From contig OW240916.1 in the NCBI GenBank assembly GCA_933207985.1, positions 80,305,584 to 80,369,583 of the forward strand: 64,000 nucleotides of DNA, in the 5' to 3' direction. Positions 23,274 to 36,537 of this stretch are shown piece after piece. The position numbers and the translations under genes were made by a program. Position 1 is the stretch's first letter, and each line of letters opens with the position of its first letter. The notes under the pieces are model-generated. The model was given only the letters and a program-made list of their open reading frames with translations, had not been told where the DNA came from and did not search any database. This stretch comes from Pelobates cultripes (Eukaryota > Chordata > Amphibia > Anura > Pelobatidae).

Positions 23274-23828
23274 TACAGAACACTGATGAGACTTCACTTG
23301 GAGTATTTTCCTCAGTACTGGAGACCATATCGCCAGAAGAATATTGATACTTTGGAGAAAGTTCAGAGAAGGGCTACTAAACTGGTTCATGGACTAAGTT
23401 TAGGATAAAACTTACAAGGAAAGGTCAAAGGATCTTAACATGTATAGCTTGCAGGAAAGACGAGACAGGGGAATATGATAGAAACATTTAAATATATAAA
23501 GGGAATCAACACAGTAAAGAAGGAGACTATATTTAAAAGAAGAAAATCTACCACAACAAGAGGGCATAGTCTTAAATTAGAGGGGCAAATGTTTAAACAT
23601 AATATCAGGAAGTATTACTTTACTGAGAGGGTAGTAGATGCATGTAATAGTCTTCCAGCTAAAGTGGTAGAGGTTAACACAGTGAAGGAGTTTAAGCCAG
23701 CATGGGATAGGCATAAAGCTATCCTAGACTTAAAATAAGGCCAGGGACTAATGAAATTATTTAGAAAGTTGGGCAGAGCAGATGGGTCAAATGGTTCTTA
23801 TCTGCCATCACACTCTATGTTTCTATGT
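23274..23828 (+). mobile_element. CR1 LINE, third segment and 3' end
   Basis: Carries the C-terminal CR1 part with readable frame YIKGINTVKKETIFKRRK and VVDACNSLPAKVVEVNTVKE (23475-23738). It ends with the tail GGGCAGAGCAGATGGGTC and CTATGTTTCTATGT, the ATTCTATG-type 3' terminus characteristic of CR1. The same 3' end recurs at 42080-42310 (- strand), 54823-55060 and 60389-60707. Confidence 0.88.
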
Positions 23829-23834
23829 TACAAT

Positions 23835-24470
23835 TCTTTCTTGGGTATTTCAAAAATCCTCTTTGAGCACTTTGTTTTTAGGTCCTTGATTGAATGGTCA
23901 GTCTGGGTAAAATGGTGTTCCACAGAAGTGCAGTACAATTTTTCTTTGTGATGTTTATTGGAGTGTCTGTGCATATTCATCCTGCTATTTAATTGTTGTG
24001 TAGTTTCCACAATGCAGCATCCTAAGTGGCAAATTCTTGCATTGTATCATATACATCACATTGCTGGAAGTGCAGGAGTATGATCCATTAATGCTGTAGG
24101 TTTTGTTGTTGTGGGTGGCTGTGTTGTCTGTGCATATGTGCTGGTATTGAGATTTTTTGCATTGTCTAGTCCCTTTTTCTTTATTCTTCCCATCAGTTGG
24201 TAGTTACCTGTTGATTATTTTTTGTTAAAGGTGTGATGGTATTCTCAAGACCCAAATGGGGATTTCAGAGAAAATGTTTTTTCTCATCTTCTTCTAGCAT
24301 TGGTTGTAGATCTTTAATAATTTTCTGTATTTCTTTGAGAGCTAAGTTCTAGCGGTACACGTGTAGAGTTTTTTTTTTCTCGCTGTATTGTAGCAAGTGT
24401 GTGACGTTTTTAGAGCAGATTGGATTAGTTTGATAATAGTCTTGATTTGTAGCATTTCTGCTTCGTAGGT
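23835..24470 (-). pseudogene. Second PLE remnant: GIY-YIG endonuclease region, decayed
   Basis: On the - strand the translation gives NVMYMIQCKN, then (in another frame) ETTQQLNSRMNMHRHSNK and VEHHFTQTDHSIKDLK. These match the VYLIQC...YIGETTQQL..RMN.HR and C-terminal regions of PLE GIY-YIG domains. Several stops and shifts are present. It is diverged from the intact PLE at 17303 and lies in the opposite orientation. The limits upstream of about 24150 are approximate because the coding signal fades. Confidence 0.65.
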
Positions 24471-24478
24471 TGGTTGTC

Positions 24479-24515
24479 CTGATGAAAGCTCCCTGATGGG
24501 AGCTGAAGCATTGAC
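24479..24515 (+). ncRNA. Hammerhead-ribozyme-like motif with 7-bp helix II
   Basis: CTGATGA (24479-24485), one A, then AGCTCCC paired with GGGAGCT around loop TGAT, then GAAG (GAAA in the consensus) and CATTGAC. The core order fits a minimal type I hammerhead as found in PLEs, with one core change and a marginal helix III. Downstream TTTTTATTGG and ATAATAAAAGCTAA match the segment after the motif at 9571 (read on the - strand), so both come from one element family although their helix II sequences differ. Confidence 0.6.
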
Positions 24516-24626
24516 TTTTTATTGGATCATTTATAATAAAAGCTAAAAAGTGCGGATTTCCTGTTTATTTATTTTTTTCTATACATTCAGTGCCAAACCA
24601 GCACTAGTTATCATTTGTCATTAACT

Positions 24627-25490
24627 GGAGTGCAAGCTCTGGGAATCCATATATGTATATAAACAAAAGCGGTGAGTGCCAATGTAGAGGTAATACTTCT
24701 GCTACTAGTACGTGTTTTGCTTGTAACTATTGTCTTAAATATTAAATAAATTATTAGTGGTAAACTTTTAACCTGTTTGTGGATATATCTACCTGCTGGG
24801 TGGGTATTTTACCACCCATGCTGACACGACAGAGGATTCATCTGCTCCCAAAAATGTAATTATGTTTATCCTAAGCATTGCCATAAACAGTGATCACTAT
24901 ATTGTTTCATTTCTTGTGCTTATATTATATATTCCATTGATGTTTTTTTAAAAGAAGACCCTATGATTATATAGAGCGGGGACCGTACAGCTCCATGCTG
25001 TTTCTTTAGAGCAGGCCTGTCCAACCTGCGGCCCCCCAGATGTTGCTGAACTACAACTCCCATGATTCCCTGGCTATCTGTTTAATTGAAAGAATCATGG
25101 GAGTTGTAGTTCTATATAATCATAGGGTCTTCTTTTAAAAAAACATCAATGGAATATATAATATAAGCACAAGAAATGAAACAATATAGTGATCACTGTT
25201 TATGGCAATGCTTAGGATAAACATAATTACATTTTTGGGAGCAGATGAATCCTCTGTCGTGTCAGCATGGGTGGTAAAATACCCACCTACTATAAATGAA
25301 GGTAAATCCAGAAGGTTTGATGCCAAACAATCTTCAGTGAGGTAGAGAAGGTTATATAAACTGATGCAGGACCAGCAGGTAGATATATCCACAAACAGGT
25401 TAAAAGTTTACCACTAATAATTTATTCAATATTTAAGACAATAGTTACAAGCAAAACACGTACTAGTAGCAGAAGTAGAGCTTGCACTCC
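24627..25490. repeat. Large inverted repeat around a truncated palindromic MITE
   Basis: The left arm (24627-24974) is the reverse complement of the right arm (25112-25490), from GGAGTGCAAGCTCT to AGAGCTTGCACTCC. The right arm has an extra stretch of about 87 bases near 25288-25375 and lacks about 65 bases near its outer end. The loop (24975-25111) is the MITE seen at 1-207 with most of its right arm deleted. Arm sequence next to the loop equals 208-351 and is repeated again from 25497, so three direct and one inverted copy of this segment exist in the window. Confidence 0.9.
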
Positions 25491-27204
25491 CCCGCTCTAT
25501 ATAATCATAGGGGCTTCTTTTAAAAAAACATCAATGGAATATATAATATAAGCACAAGAAATGAAACAATATAGTGATCACTGTTTATGGCAATGCTTAG
25601 GATAAACATAATTACATTTTTGGGAGCAGTTGAATCCTGAAGCTCCTTGTTTGTAAGTGTGATTTTGAGCTTCTATCACCCAGACCACCTGGTCTACAAA
25701 TACTACACTATCAACATTCTCTTTGTGTTTTTGTCCACATATCACCGTTCCATCGGCCTATGGTCAAGATCATACCTATCTATGATACATTGTATGTATA
25801 TATATTTATATTTGCCTGACCAAGCTCTATAGGCTGTTAATATCGAGCTAGTTGGCAGCTCTTCGTTTACTTATTGAAGAAACTGGGTGTCACTGAAAAT
25901 TGGCCATGCCACAGGATAATAATCTACTCTGGACTAACATAAGGCAAACTCAACCATATTTTGGGACTTTTTTTATCTTGAGTGTATGTAACTTTTTAAT
26001 GTGTGTGTGTGTGTGTGTAATTCATGTTTTCTGTCCTATAAGTTAGCCCTGTGTCCACTCCTTATATTTACCTTATATATGTTTGTGCACATTTGTACAT
26101 TTGTAGGTATATTTATTGGTGCTTGTGTATATGGATGTATTTATGTATGTATATGTATTTGTGCGTGTGTGTAGTATATAGACGTTAACGATTATTCTTG
26201 ATTCTTGGATGTGCATTACAACTCTCTGTGAGAATGGTGTCTATTTTCTATCAGACATGTGTCTTATCTGCATTCATGTTACTTTAACCCCAGTATCACA
26301 ACCAAACTTTGAATTCTATTTGTCATTTTTGCTCAGAAATGCTTTAGACTTGAGAATGGGAGCTTCTCGCAAGAGATTGTTATTCCAAAATTATGTTAGT
26401 CCAATAAAAAAGGTATTACGAAATACGAATTTCAACAGTTATTTTTACATCTACATCACTGGACTAATATGGCTTGTCTGTCTGTCTATCTATCTAGCTA
26501 TCTCCAACCAGCAATGTAGCAGATGTGGTTGCACTAGGTTGGCAGCCAGAAACACGTGCTTCTTCCCTCTCAGGTGACAGCTAATGCAGAGCTGTGAGGA
26601 TTCTATTCTATTTCCGCTGTTGCAGAATCACTGCAGTTGAGAACTGCAGTAGCAGAGTCCTGAACAACAAGATGCATGCTGTTTTTGGCTGCCAGATGAG
26701 TGTGATGGCATGTATTATGTTGCTAGATGGCTTCAGACTGAGGATGAAGTAGTGGCCATTTAAAAATAAATGCGGGATAAAATTACTCTGCTGCCTAAAA
26801 GTATTTGGGGTTAAAGAGTCCCATATTCAGGGCTATAGCCCCTTCAGCGCAGTTCTAGTGACATTCTATCTTGGTCAGAATTGTTTCTACAACTTTACCC
26901 TCTCAATTTTCTTCAACCTGTGGACGCTGTGTCTATGGGATAGACATTGCGACTTTGGTGGGTTTTTTCTTCTTGCACCTTCCGATAATAGAACTGCATC
27001 TACAGCTTATTTTGAAATTCACATATCCAATTAGTCAGCATAATAACAAAAAACAAAACAAACAAAAAAAGACATCTTCCTCATTAAGAAGACATGTTGT
27101 ATGTAAGATGTAATTGTAAACCAAATTCTGAAGTGATAACTTGGTTCATACTTTCTCAATAAGAATTTCGGACATGAGCATTAGTGCTGCAATTAACATG
27201 GATA

Positions 27205-27760
27205 TTATAAGTACCATAACAACTTTAGCTTAATGAAGTTGTGTGGTTTATAGATCAGGAGTAGACGACCAATGCTGTAGTCTTCATTTCCCCTGATGCT
27301 TTGCTAGCATTATGGGAGATGCATGGGAGATGGAGTGCTGAAGGTTGCCTACACCAAGTATAGATCTTGCCCCTGCAGTCTCACTGCTCAATTCTCTGCC
27401 TCCTAGGAGTTAGTGTTTGTTTTTGTTTCTGTTTAATCAGCCTTTGCCACAACTCTCCTGACTGTGACTCTCACAGCCTGCATGAAAACAGAATGGTTTC
27501 ATTTTAAATCAGAGGTTACAGCACAAATGAGGCTCTAGCAGGCTATTGACAGAACAGGAGATGAGTGCTAAATTAAACAAACTGTGCAATAAAGTAAGTT
27601 TAAACATTAGATGACTTTACAGGAAATGTGTAGAGAGACTGTTTAGGTCACATGCAGGGGATGTGTGACTAGGACTGTATAAACAAAGTGTTTTAACTCT
27701 TAAATGGCAGAGAATTGATCATTTAGACTGCAAGAGCATGATATATACATCAAAATCATT
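27205..27760. repeat. Foldback MITE with nested hAT-like element, copy 2
   Basis: Counterpart of 3455-4010. The 8-base TATAGATC repeat flanking the nested element is preserved, and the right-hand end (CCTACACCAAG) is closer to the presumed consensus than in copy 1. Confidence 0.6.
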
Positions 27761-28848
27761 CTATCCAACCAAACTGTAATTGACATAAAAAGAAGTCATA
27801 TTACTCAAGTATTCTCTGTCTCACTTGGCTACCTCTGTCTCATAACCTTGTTTATTATATTAATTTTTGCCAAAAATATTTTAACCATGTAACGAAATTC
27901 TAATATTTACTGAGAATAACTTATTTTCCTTCACATTTTTCTTGCACTGTCCTGATCCCTCTAACCCAATCTCATCTACCCAAATAGTACCACCTTGACG
28001 CAGTCGCTTATTAAAATACGTCTCCATGAGCTCAATTATACAGCTCAAGTCCAATAAGGAAACTTTCTCCTAATTTTCATTTTGTTTCTAGGGTAGTCTA
28101 AAATCATTGTCCGGTCCTCAACTTAAGATGATTAAAATTTTCATTTTTTGCACATTAACTGTGTTGGAATTGTATTTAATATGTTTCTTTCGTAATCTTT
28201 AATTCTGTTGCTTTGCACCCAGGGCATACATGAAATCCACCGAGCACTTAGTTTGAAAACGGCTCTGTCACCTCAAACTTACCTTTCTCCTATTGTTTCC
28301 TCTTCTTTTCCTCTTTCCCAATATGTTCTTTATTTTTCTGCTCTATTTATATATAGTATTCATATCTTAGCATTTCTCACATGCTTCACAATTATGACAA
28401 AAGGATGGAGCTTTATCCTGTCCATCCTTCTTTGCCTCGCGAGATTTTTCAAGCGTAGCTCATGCCCAGCTCCATTTTTATCCACTTACTGGACTTGTGT
28501 GAGCATCTCCAAAGTGCTCCCCGTCACATACTGTGGGCAAGAGAAGTCCGTAACCTTACATCACTGCAGGTAATTAGAAGATTGCGGCGCTGGGAATGAG
28601 GGTCATGTGCAGCAAAATTTAATAGGGGTCAGTAGGGAGCAAATAAACACTGAATGTGGACACCGAGGAGTTAAGGAATTGTGGACGGGGGCCACAAATA
28701 TATATTATTGTCAAAGCCGCTTTAATGATTATATATTAAAAGTAAATGTTGATCATGAACACAGTTGTGAATATTAATATACTAAGCAACAGTATTTTAT
28801 GCTGATGAAGATACTTACTTTTTGTTTTTTTTCCCCTCTGTTTTTCAG

Positions 28849-28921
28849 GTTAGCTTTATATGTCTATGAATATTTACTGCATGTTGGAGCCCAGAAATCA
28901 GCACAGACCTTCCTGTCAGAG
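28849..28921 (+). CDS. SSBP2/3/4-family exon 2 (LisH/LUFS domain), copy 2
   Basis: Identical to 5112-5184 over all 73 nt, with acceptor CTCTGTTTTTCAG and donor GTACGA intact, so it should be splice-competent. The flanking intron differs from copy 1 by about 1%. Exon length is not a multiple of three. If spliced after exon 2 copy 1, the frame becomes GTT AGC TTT ATA TGT CTA TGA, a stop at 28867-28869. Only one copy can therefore be used in a functional transcript. This copy is nearer to exon 3 and has no gap between it and exon 3. Confidence 0.93.
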
Positions 28922-30820
28922 GTACGAACAAGCCTTTTTATATGTTTTCAGCTATTGTGGTTGTTTATTAGCATATTTATTTTATGTTTACATTAGATCC
29001 TCCCTGAATAGAGGTGATCAGAAGTCCTTAGTACCTTTCAATGTGTGACAAATAAGCTCAAGTTTAAAAATGTGTGTACCTATACAGACATACAATGCAT
29101 AACCACATGCCCCCATAAAACTCCCATATTAGATGACAGGCATGTAGTAACAAAAAATGACCAAAATATCCTTCCAGCTGATGCCCCAGAGCACTGCTGT
29201 TTTGGCAGGTTCTAAGATATTTTTTTAACTGTTGTATTAGAATGGTCATAATATTTGTATAAATTGCATATATACCAAACAGTGTTTTACAATTATATAG
29301 TGGGCATATATAATTACAATTAATTTATAGGCAAAATTATGACAAATCCAAAAAGTGAGTGCAATCCTTTTTAAATGAGTTTACAATCTAGGAGGGAATT
29401 ATTAATTCACTTTTTTTTTATTCATAGTACATAAATCTCTACGCATCTAGACTGTCCTGTTATTGTGTTGCCTCCAGTAGAGACTCCTCTGCATACTATC
29501 TCATAATTCATGGTCCTCTTTGGACATCAATATACGGGCACCCATTGCTGGTAATGTTGTTCAATCCAGGCTTTCAGCATTGAAGCAAGAACAGAGAATA
29601 TGAGAAACTCAATAGCTTGTCCATTAGTAAATCTCCACTGAGGTCTCAAAATAGTTTTTACTCATGTGCTGATACAGAGTGAACCTATACCATTTGTATA
29701 TCGGACTGATCCCGCGCATAAGGGCAGTCCAGGACCGAAATCCTGGCAAGTTCCTTCTCCAAAGAGGAACTTAAAATTCAGTTTCCCTAAATTTTAAAAT
29801 TGATGAAAATGTATTAGGAATTTCCCTTGCACACTGACTTTATTAATCACACATTCAATTATTTTTTTAAGGTTCTCTTTTCCAGCAAAGGCTTTGATCA
29901 TGGATTAAGGATGGGATCACCTGCCTTTGCACATATATGTTAATAATCGGTAGCTGAGATGACCACATATTATACATAAGGTTCATACAAAACCAACAAA
30001 ACATTTTTTTAAAGCTACATAAAACATCTATCTCAGACTTAAAAAAAGGAATTTCGCACATTATGCTGCTAACATCTCCAGTGCTTGGCTAGATATGGTA
30101 ATACTAAGTGTACAAAAATACAAAAGAGAAGAGAGCAACTCAGGTTTCTTTAGGAACGAAAAAACTGTCAATTGTTTTTTTGGTCAAACATGATTATAGT
30201 TTGATGTTACTTCTGATGTTACTTCTGATTTTTTTAAGATCATCTTCATCTATTTTATCTAATGTATGAAACATTCTAACTTACTTAGTTGAAGGCCCAC
30301 TCCAGGTACCATAACAAGCTGATTGCAATTAAGTTGTTATGGTGCAAGGAGATCCTGGGCAAGGTCTTACCTTAAAGGTTTACACTGTTAATGCATTACT
30401 AAATCCAAAAGTTTTCAAGTTGGTGTACATTTGCTTTCTCCCTCCACTTCATATGCAGGACCAAAGCTTCAATCAAGAAGCCTTGGACTGTGGCGCTGCT
30501 GTTAGGCTTGGAGCTTCCTCACTTGTTCCCCATTCAGAATTGTGGGTGAAAAAAAAAAATACTGTTTTTTTTTTTTTTTTTAAACTCACTTTCCTTAATA
30601 GGGGACTAGTGATAGACCGAGAGCATCAGCATCAACATATTATCGCTGCAGCACTCATTAACTGCTTTCTCTAAAACATAGAATTCCTTGCATATCGTGA
30701 TTTATAGGCGCATTGCCATATCTTGAAAATCTTGTGAAAAAAGCAATCTTACATTAGTTGTTGCTGCACTTTACATATTGTAGAATCATTTACACCAATT
30801 GGTGTACTATGTTATGTATC

Positions 30821-31295
30821 TTAAAGGATCACTATAGTGTCAGGAAAACAAACTCATTTTCCTGACACTATATAACCCTTAGATTCCCCCCACCCTCAGG
30901 GCCCACTCCCGTTGGGCTGAAGGGGTTTAAACCCCTTCAGCTATTTACTTTAATTCAGCGCCTGGCTCCCTCGGTGCTGGTGACCTCTCCTCCCCCTCCG
31001 ATGTCAACTCCCGAGTGGAGTGGAATGCGCGTACATTAAAAACGCCCATAGGAAAGCATTTCTCAATGCTTTCCTATTGACATTCTGCACGCTGAATGCG
31101 TCTGAATGCGTCAGAAGTGCCTCTAGCGGCTGTCAGGAAGAAAGCCACTAGAGGCTGGATTAACCCTGCAATGTAAACATAGCAGTTTCTCTGAAACTGC
31201 TATGTTTACATCTGAAGGGTTAAAACCTGGGGGACCTGGCACCCAGACTACTTCATTGAGCTGAAGGGATCTGGGTGACTATAGTGGTCTTTTAA
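30821..31295. repeat. T2-like MITE flanked by TTAA, copy 2
   Basis: Counterpart of 7083-7557, almost identical, with both TTAA ends and all internal hairpins present. It was inserted before the duplication. Confidence 0.85.
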
Positions 31296-33193
31296 CTAAC
31301 TCACATATTTTCTTTTGGTACTAACTAATAGGAGTATGTAACATCAACTTTGTTGCCTTTTTGGGAATAATCAGGTGTAGTCAAATATAGATATAATAAG
31401 TTTAGCTTAAATGAAGCATTGTATTTTCTTCTATGCATTTATATTTTAATGTCACCAAACTTGACAAAAATGCATTGGACATTTTCAGTTATTTTTTCAG
31501 TTTTTTTTTTCTCTAAAACATTTTCTTTCCCTCATTCGTCTACTGACAATACAAAATATCAGTTCAAACCTTTCTATATTGTTCTAAAACATGTAATAAA
31601 CCTCTATAGAGATCCAAAATTAACAGTGGTGCCAGGTGCATGATGGGAAATAATTATTTTCCAAAGTCTGAACAGGTAATGGAGTTGGAAATGTTCTTGA
31701 AATATATATTTAAAAAAAAATTGCTGAGCCATTTTCAAAACTGGTAACACCACATATAGGCAATTTATACTTTATTGATTAATGTAAAAAATGTCTTAGG
31801 TGACAGGTCCTCTTTAATCACATATGGTTCTCAACATCTTTGTAAAAAACCTGTTGGTTAAATTCAATGAAAGCGTACTATAAATAATCTGTCATGGCAT
31901 TATAATACCTCACTATCTGCGTAGATCATAGAATACTGTCAAAGGGTATGTTTCAATATCATTTAGGTTGCTGACAGCTCTTTTTTTATGCATATAGAAG
32001 TCCCTTGCCATGAGTTTGTGACAAAGATTGGAATTCATTTTGCCCCTTCTGTCATGAGGTAGTTGTAAATCTAGAAGTGATACACAGTGATCCTCTAAGG
32101 TAACTGAATGAAATCCTCAGATCAATGTTTTTTAAACTTCATGTGACCAAAAATAAATCGCAATAGGGATATACCACCCAGGCTCATCAGATCATTATGA
32201 GTAATATACAAAGTCAAAGAATGCCATTTCCTAAAGGTGATTATCCCACGAGGAAAAAACTATAAATCCTAGGTGATGTTCACCATCTTAAGATCCACTT
32301 CATATTTTGGTAATTAGCAGGTCAAATGTACTCCTGCTGCAAACTCAAACAGGACAGCATTTGCTTACTGGGTAGTACTTTGTCATAACTGATTTGATAT
32401 CATGGAGAGGACTCCTTGCTCACTTCCACTTGCTAGAAAAGTGTTAAATCATGCACTATGCGTGAGACAGCCCTCGCCATACGGCAGTATTCTAAATGCT
32501 CTTACAAGACATTGCAACAGTTTGAGAACCTTTGACTGGCTCTACTGTTCTCAAACAGAATTGCAAATAATGGATGCAGCAGCAATATTTTTCCAGACAA
32601 CAGCTATGTTTCACACAAGTGGGTTACTAGTCTACATCTATATGTTCTATGGAAATAAACTTCGCTAACTTTGGGAAAGAACCCACTATAGTTCTTATGG
32701 TGCCAGTATTCCCAGCACTTTTAAATAGTTTGATACTTTGCACTGGTTCTGGTTCTTATTCTGTTCTAGCTATGTCAAATCTGGGCAACCTTTTAGAAGA
32801 TTTAGATAATTAATTGGCGGAGAGCATCAGCACTTGTAGTTGGTATGTTGCTTAGAGCAGCCATATAAGTTGAATGAGTTTTTTTTTTTTGTTTGTTTTT
32901 TTTACTTGTAAATGTAAAATAAGATTAGTTCCACAAATTTGTTTCATTATTTTAACCTTCAGTATTTGCCTAGAACTCAACATTAAAAAGTGGACTGGTC
33001 CAAAGCAGTCACACACTGCTACATTTAGTCAGTAACTTGTTTATATTTAAACTTGATATAAGTGAGTTATATTGCTTTAAAGCACTAGGCTTTCTGCACG
33101 TACATTCTTTATTGAAATATTTGTTGTGTACTGCAACTAAAGGATAATCCTTGTTTTCTTCTGCATTAAAACTCATAGTAATATATATCCGTT

Positions 33194-33224
<31 letters not shown>

Positions 33225-33231
<7 letters not shown>

Positions 33232-33680
33232 CCAAAAGTACAAGATAGCACTCCAGGGACTTCCAAGTTGAATGAATAAAACTTAGCTTTTATTAGCTCA
33301 AAATAAAAATCAACATTTCAGTCTGTATCACAGACTTTCATCAGGATGAGTTTGCAAATCAAATCCATAAGAATATATACCCTCAATATTCCCTTAACTT
33401 ACCCAGGTTGAGGATAGGAGTGATCCCAGGGGCACCTGACCAGCAGCCTGCTCAGGTCAAATAATTGACACTGATGATGTCATAGACGTGCGCCTCCCGG
33501 GGTCGTTCCCATAGCAACCCAGTATAACCAATAAAATAATACATATACATATAACTAAAAACATAGCCTGCATACAGGAATAAATTATAAATGTTGAAGA
33601 AAGACCTATACACCCCATCAGGGGCCATTTAGATAAGCACCGGGCAAGTACATCAAGGAAGGTGGAGTGCATTACTATTT
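33225..33680 (-). mobile_element. PLE-type terminal fragment, copy 2
   Basis: Counterpart of 9487-9940, flanked by TA microsatellites of slightly different length. It includes the hammerhead-like motif at 33309-33344 with no change in the core or helix II. Confidence 0.6.
33309..33344 (-). ncRNA. Hammerhead-ribozyme-like motif, degenerate (copy 2)
   Basis: Same sequence as 9571-9606: CTGATGA, helix II AGTCTG/CAGACT with loop TGATA, GAAA. It shares the same weak helix III. Confidence 0.6.
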
Positions 33681-33685
33681 TTTTT

Positions 33686-33743
<58 letters not shown>

Positions 33744-35030
33744 GGTTACTGACTGAGCTATATAGTACATTATAAAGTATATCTTATGTAGGTACATTAT
33801 TAAATCATTAAAGGGGAAGTATACATATAAATTATTTTACAAACAGTCCTCATTCACCAATTACACTAATTTTCACTATTGGCCAGTACTGTTGGCACAG
33901 ACTTTAGAAGAGATTGTTTTAGTGCCAAAATACCAAATCTGGTTTGTCTATGGACGTACTTCATGAATAAAAAGCAAACCATGAATAAAAAAAAAAACCC
34001 TCATAATTGAAAATAGCACCATTATGTTCGAATTCTATACCATCTCAATCATGACATTTTCTGAGCAGTGCCCCAATTTAATGTTTCTTTTTCTCACATT
34101 TATTAAATCTGTGCAGACTGTTTTGTAGATATAATCAAAAGCAAAAGTGCTAGATAAAATGTACATGGATGTCTTGGTAGATATTATAAGTGGCCTGTAG
34201 TGGCTCTCATTAAATTGTAATGTTATCTCTAAAACAAAATGTATTTTTTTCATCTTTCATTTCCGTCAATCCAGAACAAAAACTATAGCATTTGTAAGAA
34301 GTAAGTTGTGGTAGTCTATATTTATTTGTCCACTTTGCTTTACAGTGGGGACATAGAACAGTGGATTTGAAGGTGTTTCAACTATTCTTCTAAATATACC
34401 ATTTATTCAAGTAGGAATCCAAGTTTGCTGTATTCAACTTCCCTGGCCAGTGGTACATGATAAGCTCAGCTACACAAATGCACTATTAACCATTGTTCTC
34501 AGGAGGTATGGTAGATATTATTTGTAAGATAATATCTAACTGCTTCCAGGTTCCAAGCCATTGATTGTGCCTCCTCAGATGTTGGCGATGTAGTCAAGCA
34601 CTGGACACCTTATTATATCTTTAATAGTCAAGTACCAAACTAATGTACTAACTAGTTCTTGGGAACATTAAATAATAGTTGTCCCTCAGTTTTCATTCTA
34701 TCCGCTTGTTATAGAAACTCAGATGATCACATGAATCTCCCTCATACCTCTCATAGTTATCTAGAACATGACATAGACCCCCTTATCATGATGTTGGTCA
34801 CACAGAGTATTAACTCCTATTTCATGAAAGTGTCAGCCACTTTGTGATATTTAAGTTGCATGAACTGGTTTTGAGTTCTAATTTATTTATTCACACACAC
34901 TTTCAAATTTAATGTCAGCTCTTTATTATTATATAGTAGCACTTTAATATAATTGTAGTAACTTTTTTGGTTTTTAATTTAAGACTTTTTTAAATATACT
35001 GTGTGTGTATGCACAGTATGTATAGTGTGT

Positions 35031-36530
35031 GCATGTATGTATGAATGGATCTAATTTTTAAGATGGTATTTTGAGTTTGGGCTATATGATGTTATCTTGA
35101 GATTGGAATATGTGGAATAATTTGTCAATGGGACTGTAATATAGAGTGTGTTCTTTAAAACATAGTAGTGGGTTGTTCACATTTACTTTGTTCATGGCTA
35201 GGGCTGGATTTCCCATTAGGCAGTGTACTACTCAGTCACCCTCAGTGCTTTGCTGTCTTCCCAAACAGCAAAGACCTGAATTGAGGCTGCAGTACATTGT
35301 GATCGCTGAGCTATGTCTGCAAAGCCTGATTTCTAAATGGCCCTGCCTCCTCAGAGATCAACAGCAGAAAGGAGAGAGGACAGGGGTTAAGAGACACCTG
35401 TAAAACATTTGCTGGGACATACAACACAGCCACACTGTTTCAAACAGCTACACACTGCTATACTACACTACACGTGTGCTACTCATACCCTAGTGTTGCA
35501 CACACTACTACCCACACCATAACAAACACACAATACTACTCGGTCACACACACACTATATACAAACATACAGACACAAACACACTTCTACATATACAAAC
35601 ATAGATGTTTATGTATAAGGTTTGGGGTTTTGGGGGAGATTGGAAGAGAATGGGCAAAGGGGTTTGGGTATGCTGCAGTTTCTTGTGATATAAATCTGGC
35701 ACTGTTCAAGGAGGGAAATAGTAAACAGAGCTATTAGATGAAATGTCATTGGAAATTAGATGTATTATAGACCGTATCATACATTTTCTGTTGTTACAAC
35801 CATGGAAAAAAATCACATTTGGGTACTTTTCCTAGGAGACATCCACTGCAGAAAATATTCCTACATTAAAATCGTGTAGAATTGAGATAGTCATATTATT
35901 AGCTCATTAGGGCAGTAACCCCATGACCTGTTCTGATATGTGCAAATCATGTAATTATTGCACACTTTGGATCCCCAAGGCCTGCATGTGTCACACAAGG
36001 ATTTTTTTCCCCATCTCTTTCTCCACCGTGCATGTCACTTTATTCACCTGGGATATCACCTGGGATATTTATTAAACTCATTTGGTCTATCAAGTGTCAT
36101 TCGGCTCTGAGAGTGTTTAAAGAAGGTTGAGATTAGGTACTGGTAATTGCAGGCATGCTAAATTTGTAGGTGACAAATATGTGGGGGAGGGGCTGTATTG
36201 GTAACAGACAATCCCAAATCCTATTTGGTAGTTTAGTGGAAGAACTGGGCACCTTAAAGAAGAAAATCTCTTTCTATGACGTAACGCACTGCACACTCTT
36301 GCTATGGACCTCTGTTTATTCAGTTTATTTAGTGTAGGTGTATGTGTTGATGCAAGTTAATTACATACTTTGGTAGACCTCCTGCAGAAAGATTTTCTCA
36401 TCTATACTGAGGTAAATTTGAGATTCTGTGACCTGAACAGTTTAAATGTTATTGAGCTCCCATAATTCTACTTTTTTTCTAGACTAAATTTTTAATGACT
36501 GGTGATATGTCTGAAGTCCGAAATGGCTAA
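35031..36530. other. Intron sequence after the duplication, no gene seen
   Basis: Begins with TGTATG-type repeats, then a region of low-complexity CACA/ACTAC sequence (about 35400-35600). ORFs 35146-35403 and 35474-35737 have no recognisable domain. Confidence 0.5.
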
Positions 36531-36537
36531 TGGACTT

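Larger units (their letters stand above)
25490..35030 (+). repeat. Large direct duplication, copy 2 (contains exon 2)
   Basis: Second copy of 201-11289. It starts with the last 7 bases of the palindromic MITE (CCCCGCT) joined to the inverted repeat, and runs to 35030, where copy 1 meets the N gap. It lacks the Tc1 insertion. It contains exon 2 (28849-28921), the T2-like MITE (30821-31295) and the hammerhead-like motif (33309-33344). ORFs in it mirror those of copy 1 and are not genes. Sequence continues smoothly into single-copy DNA after 35030, so this copy is the one physically linked to exon 3. Confidence 0.95.
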
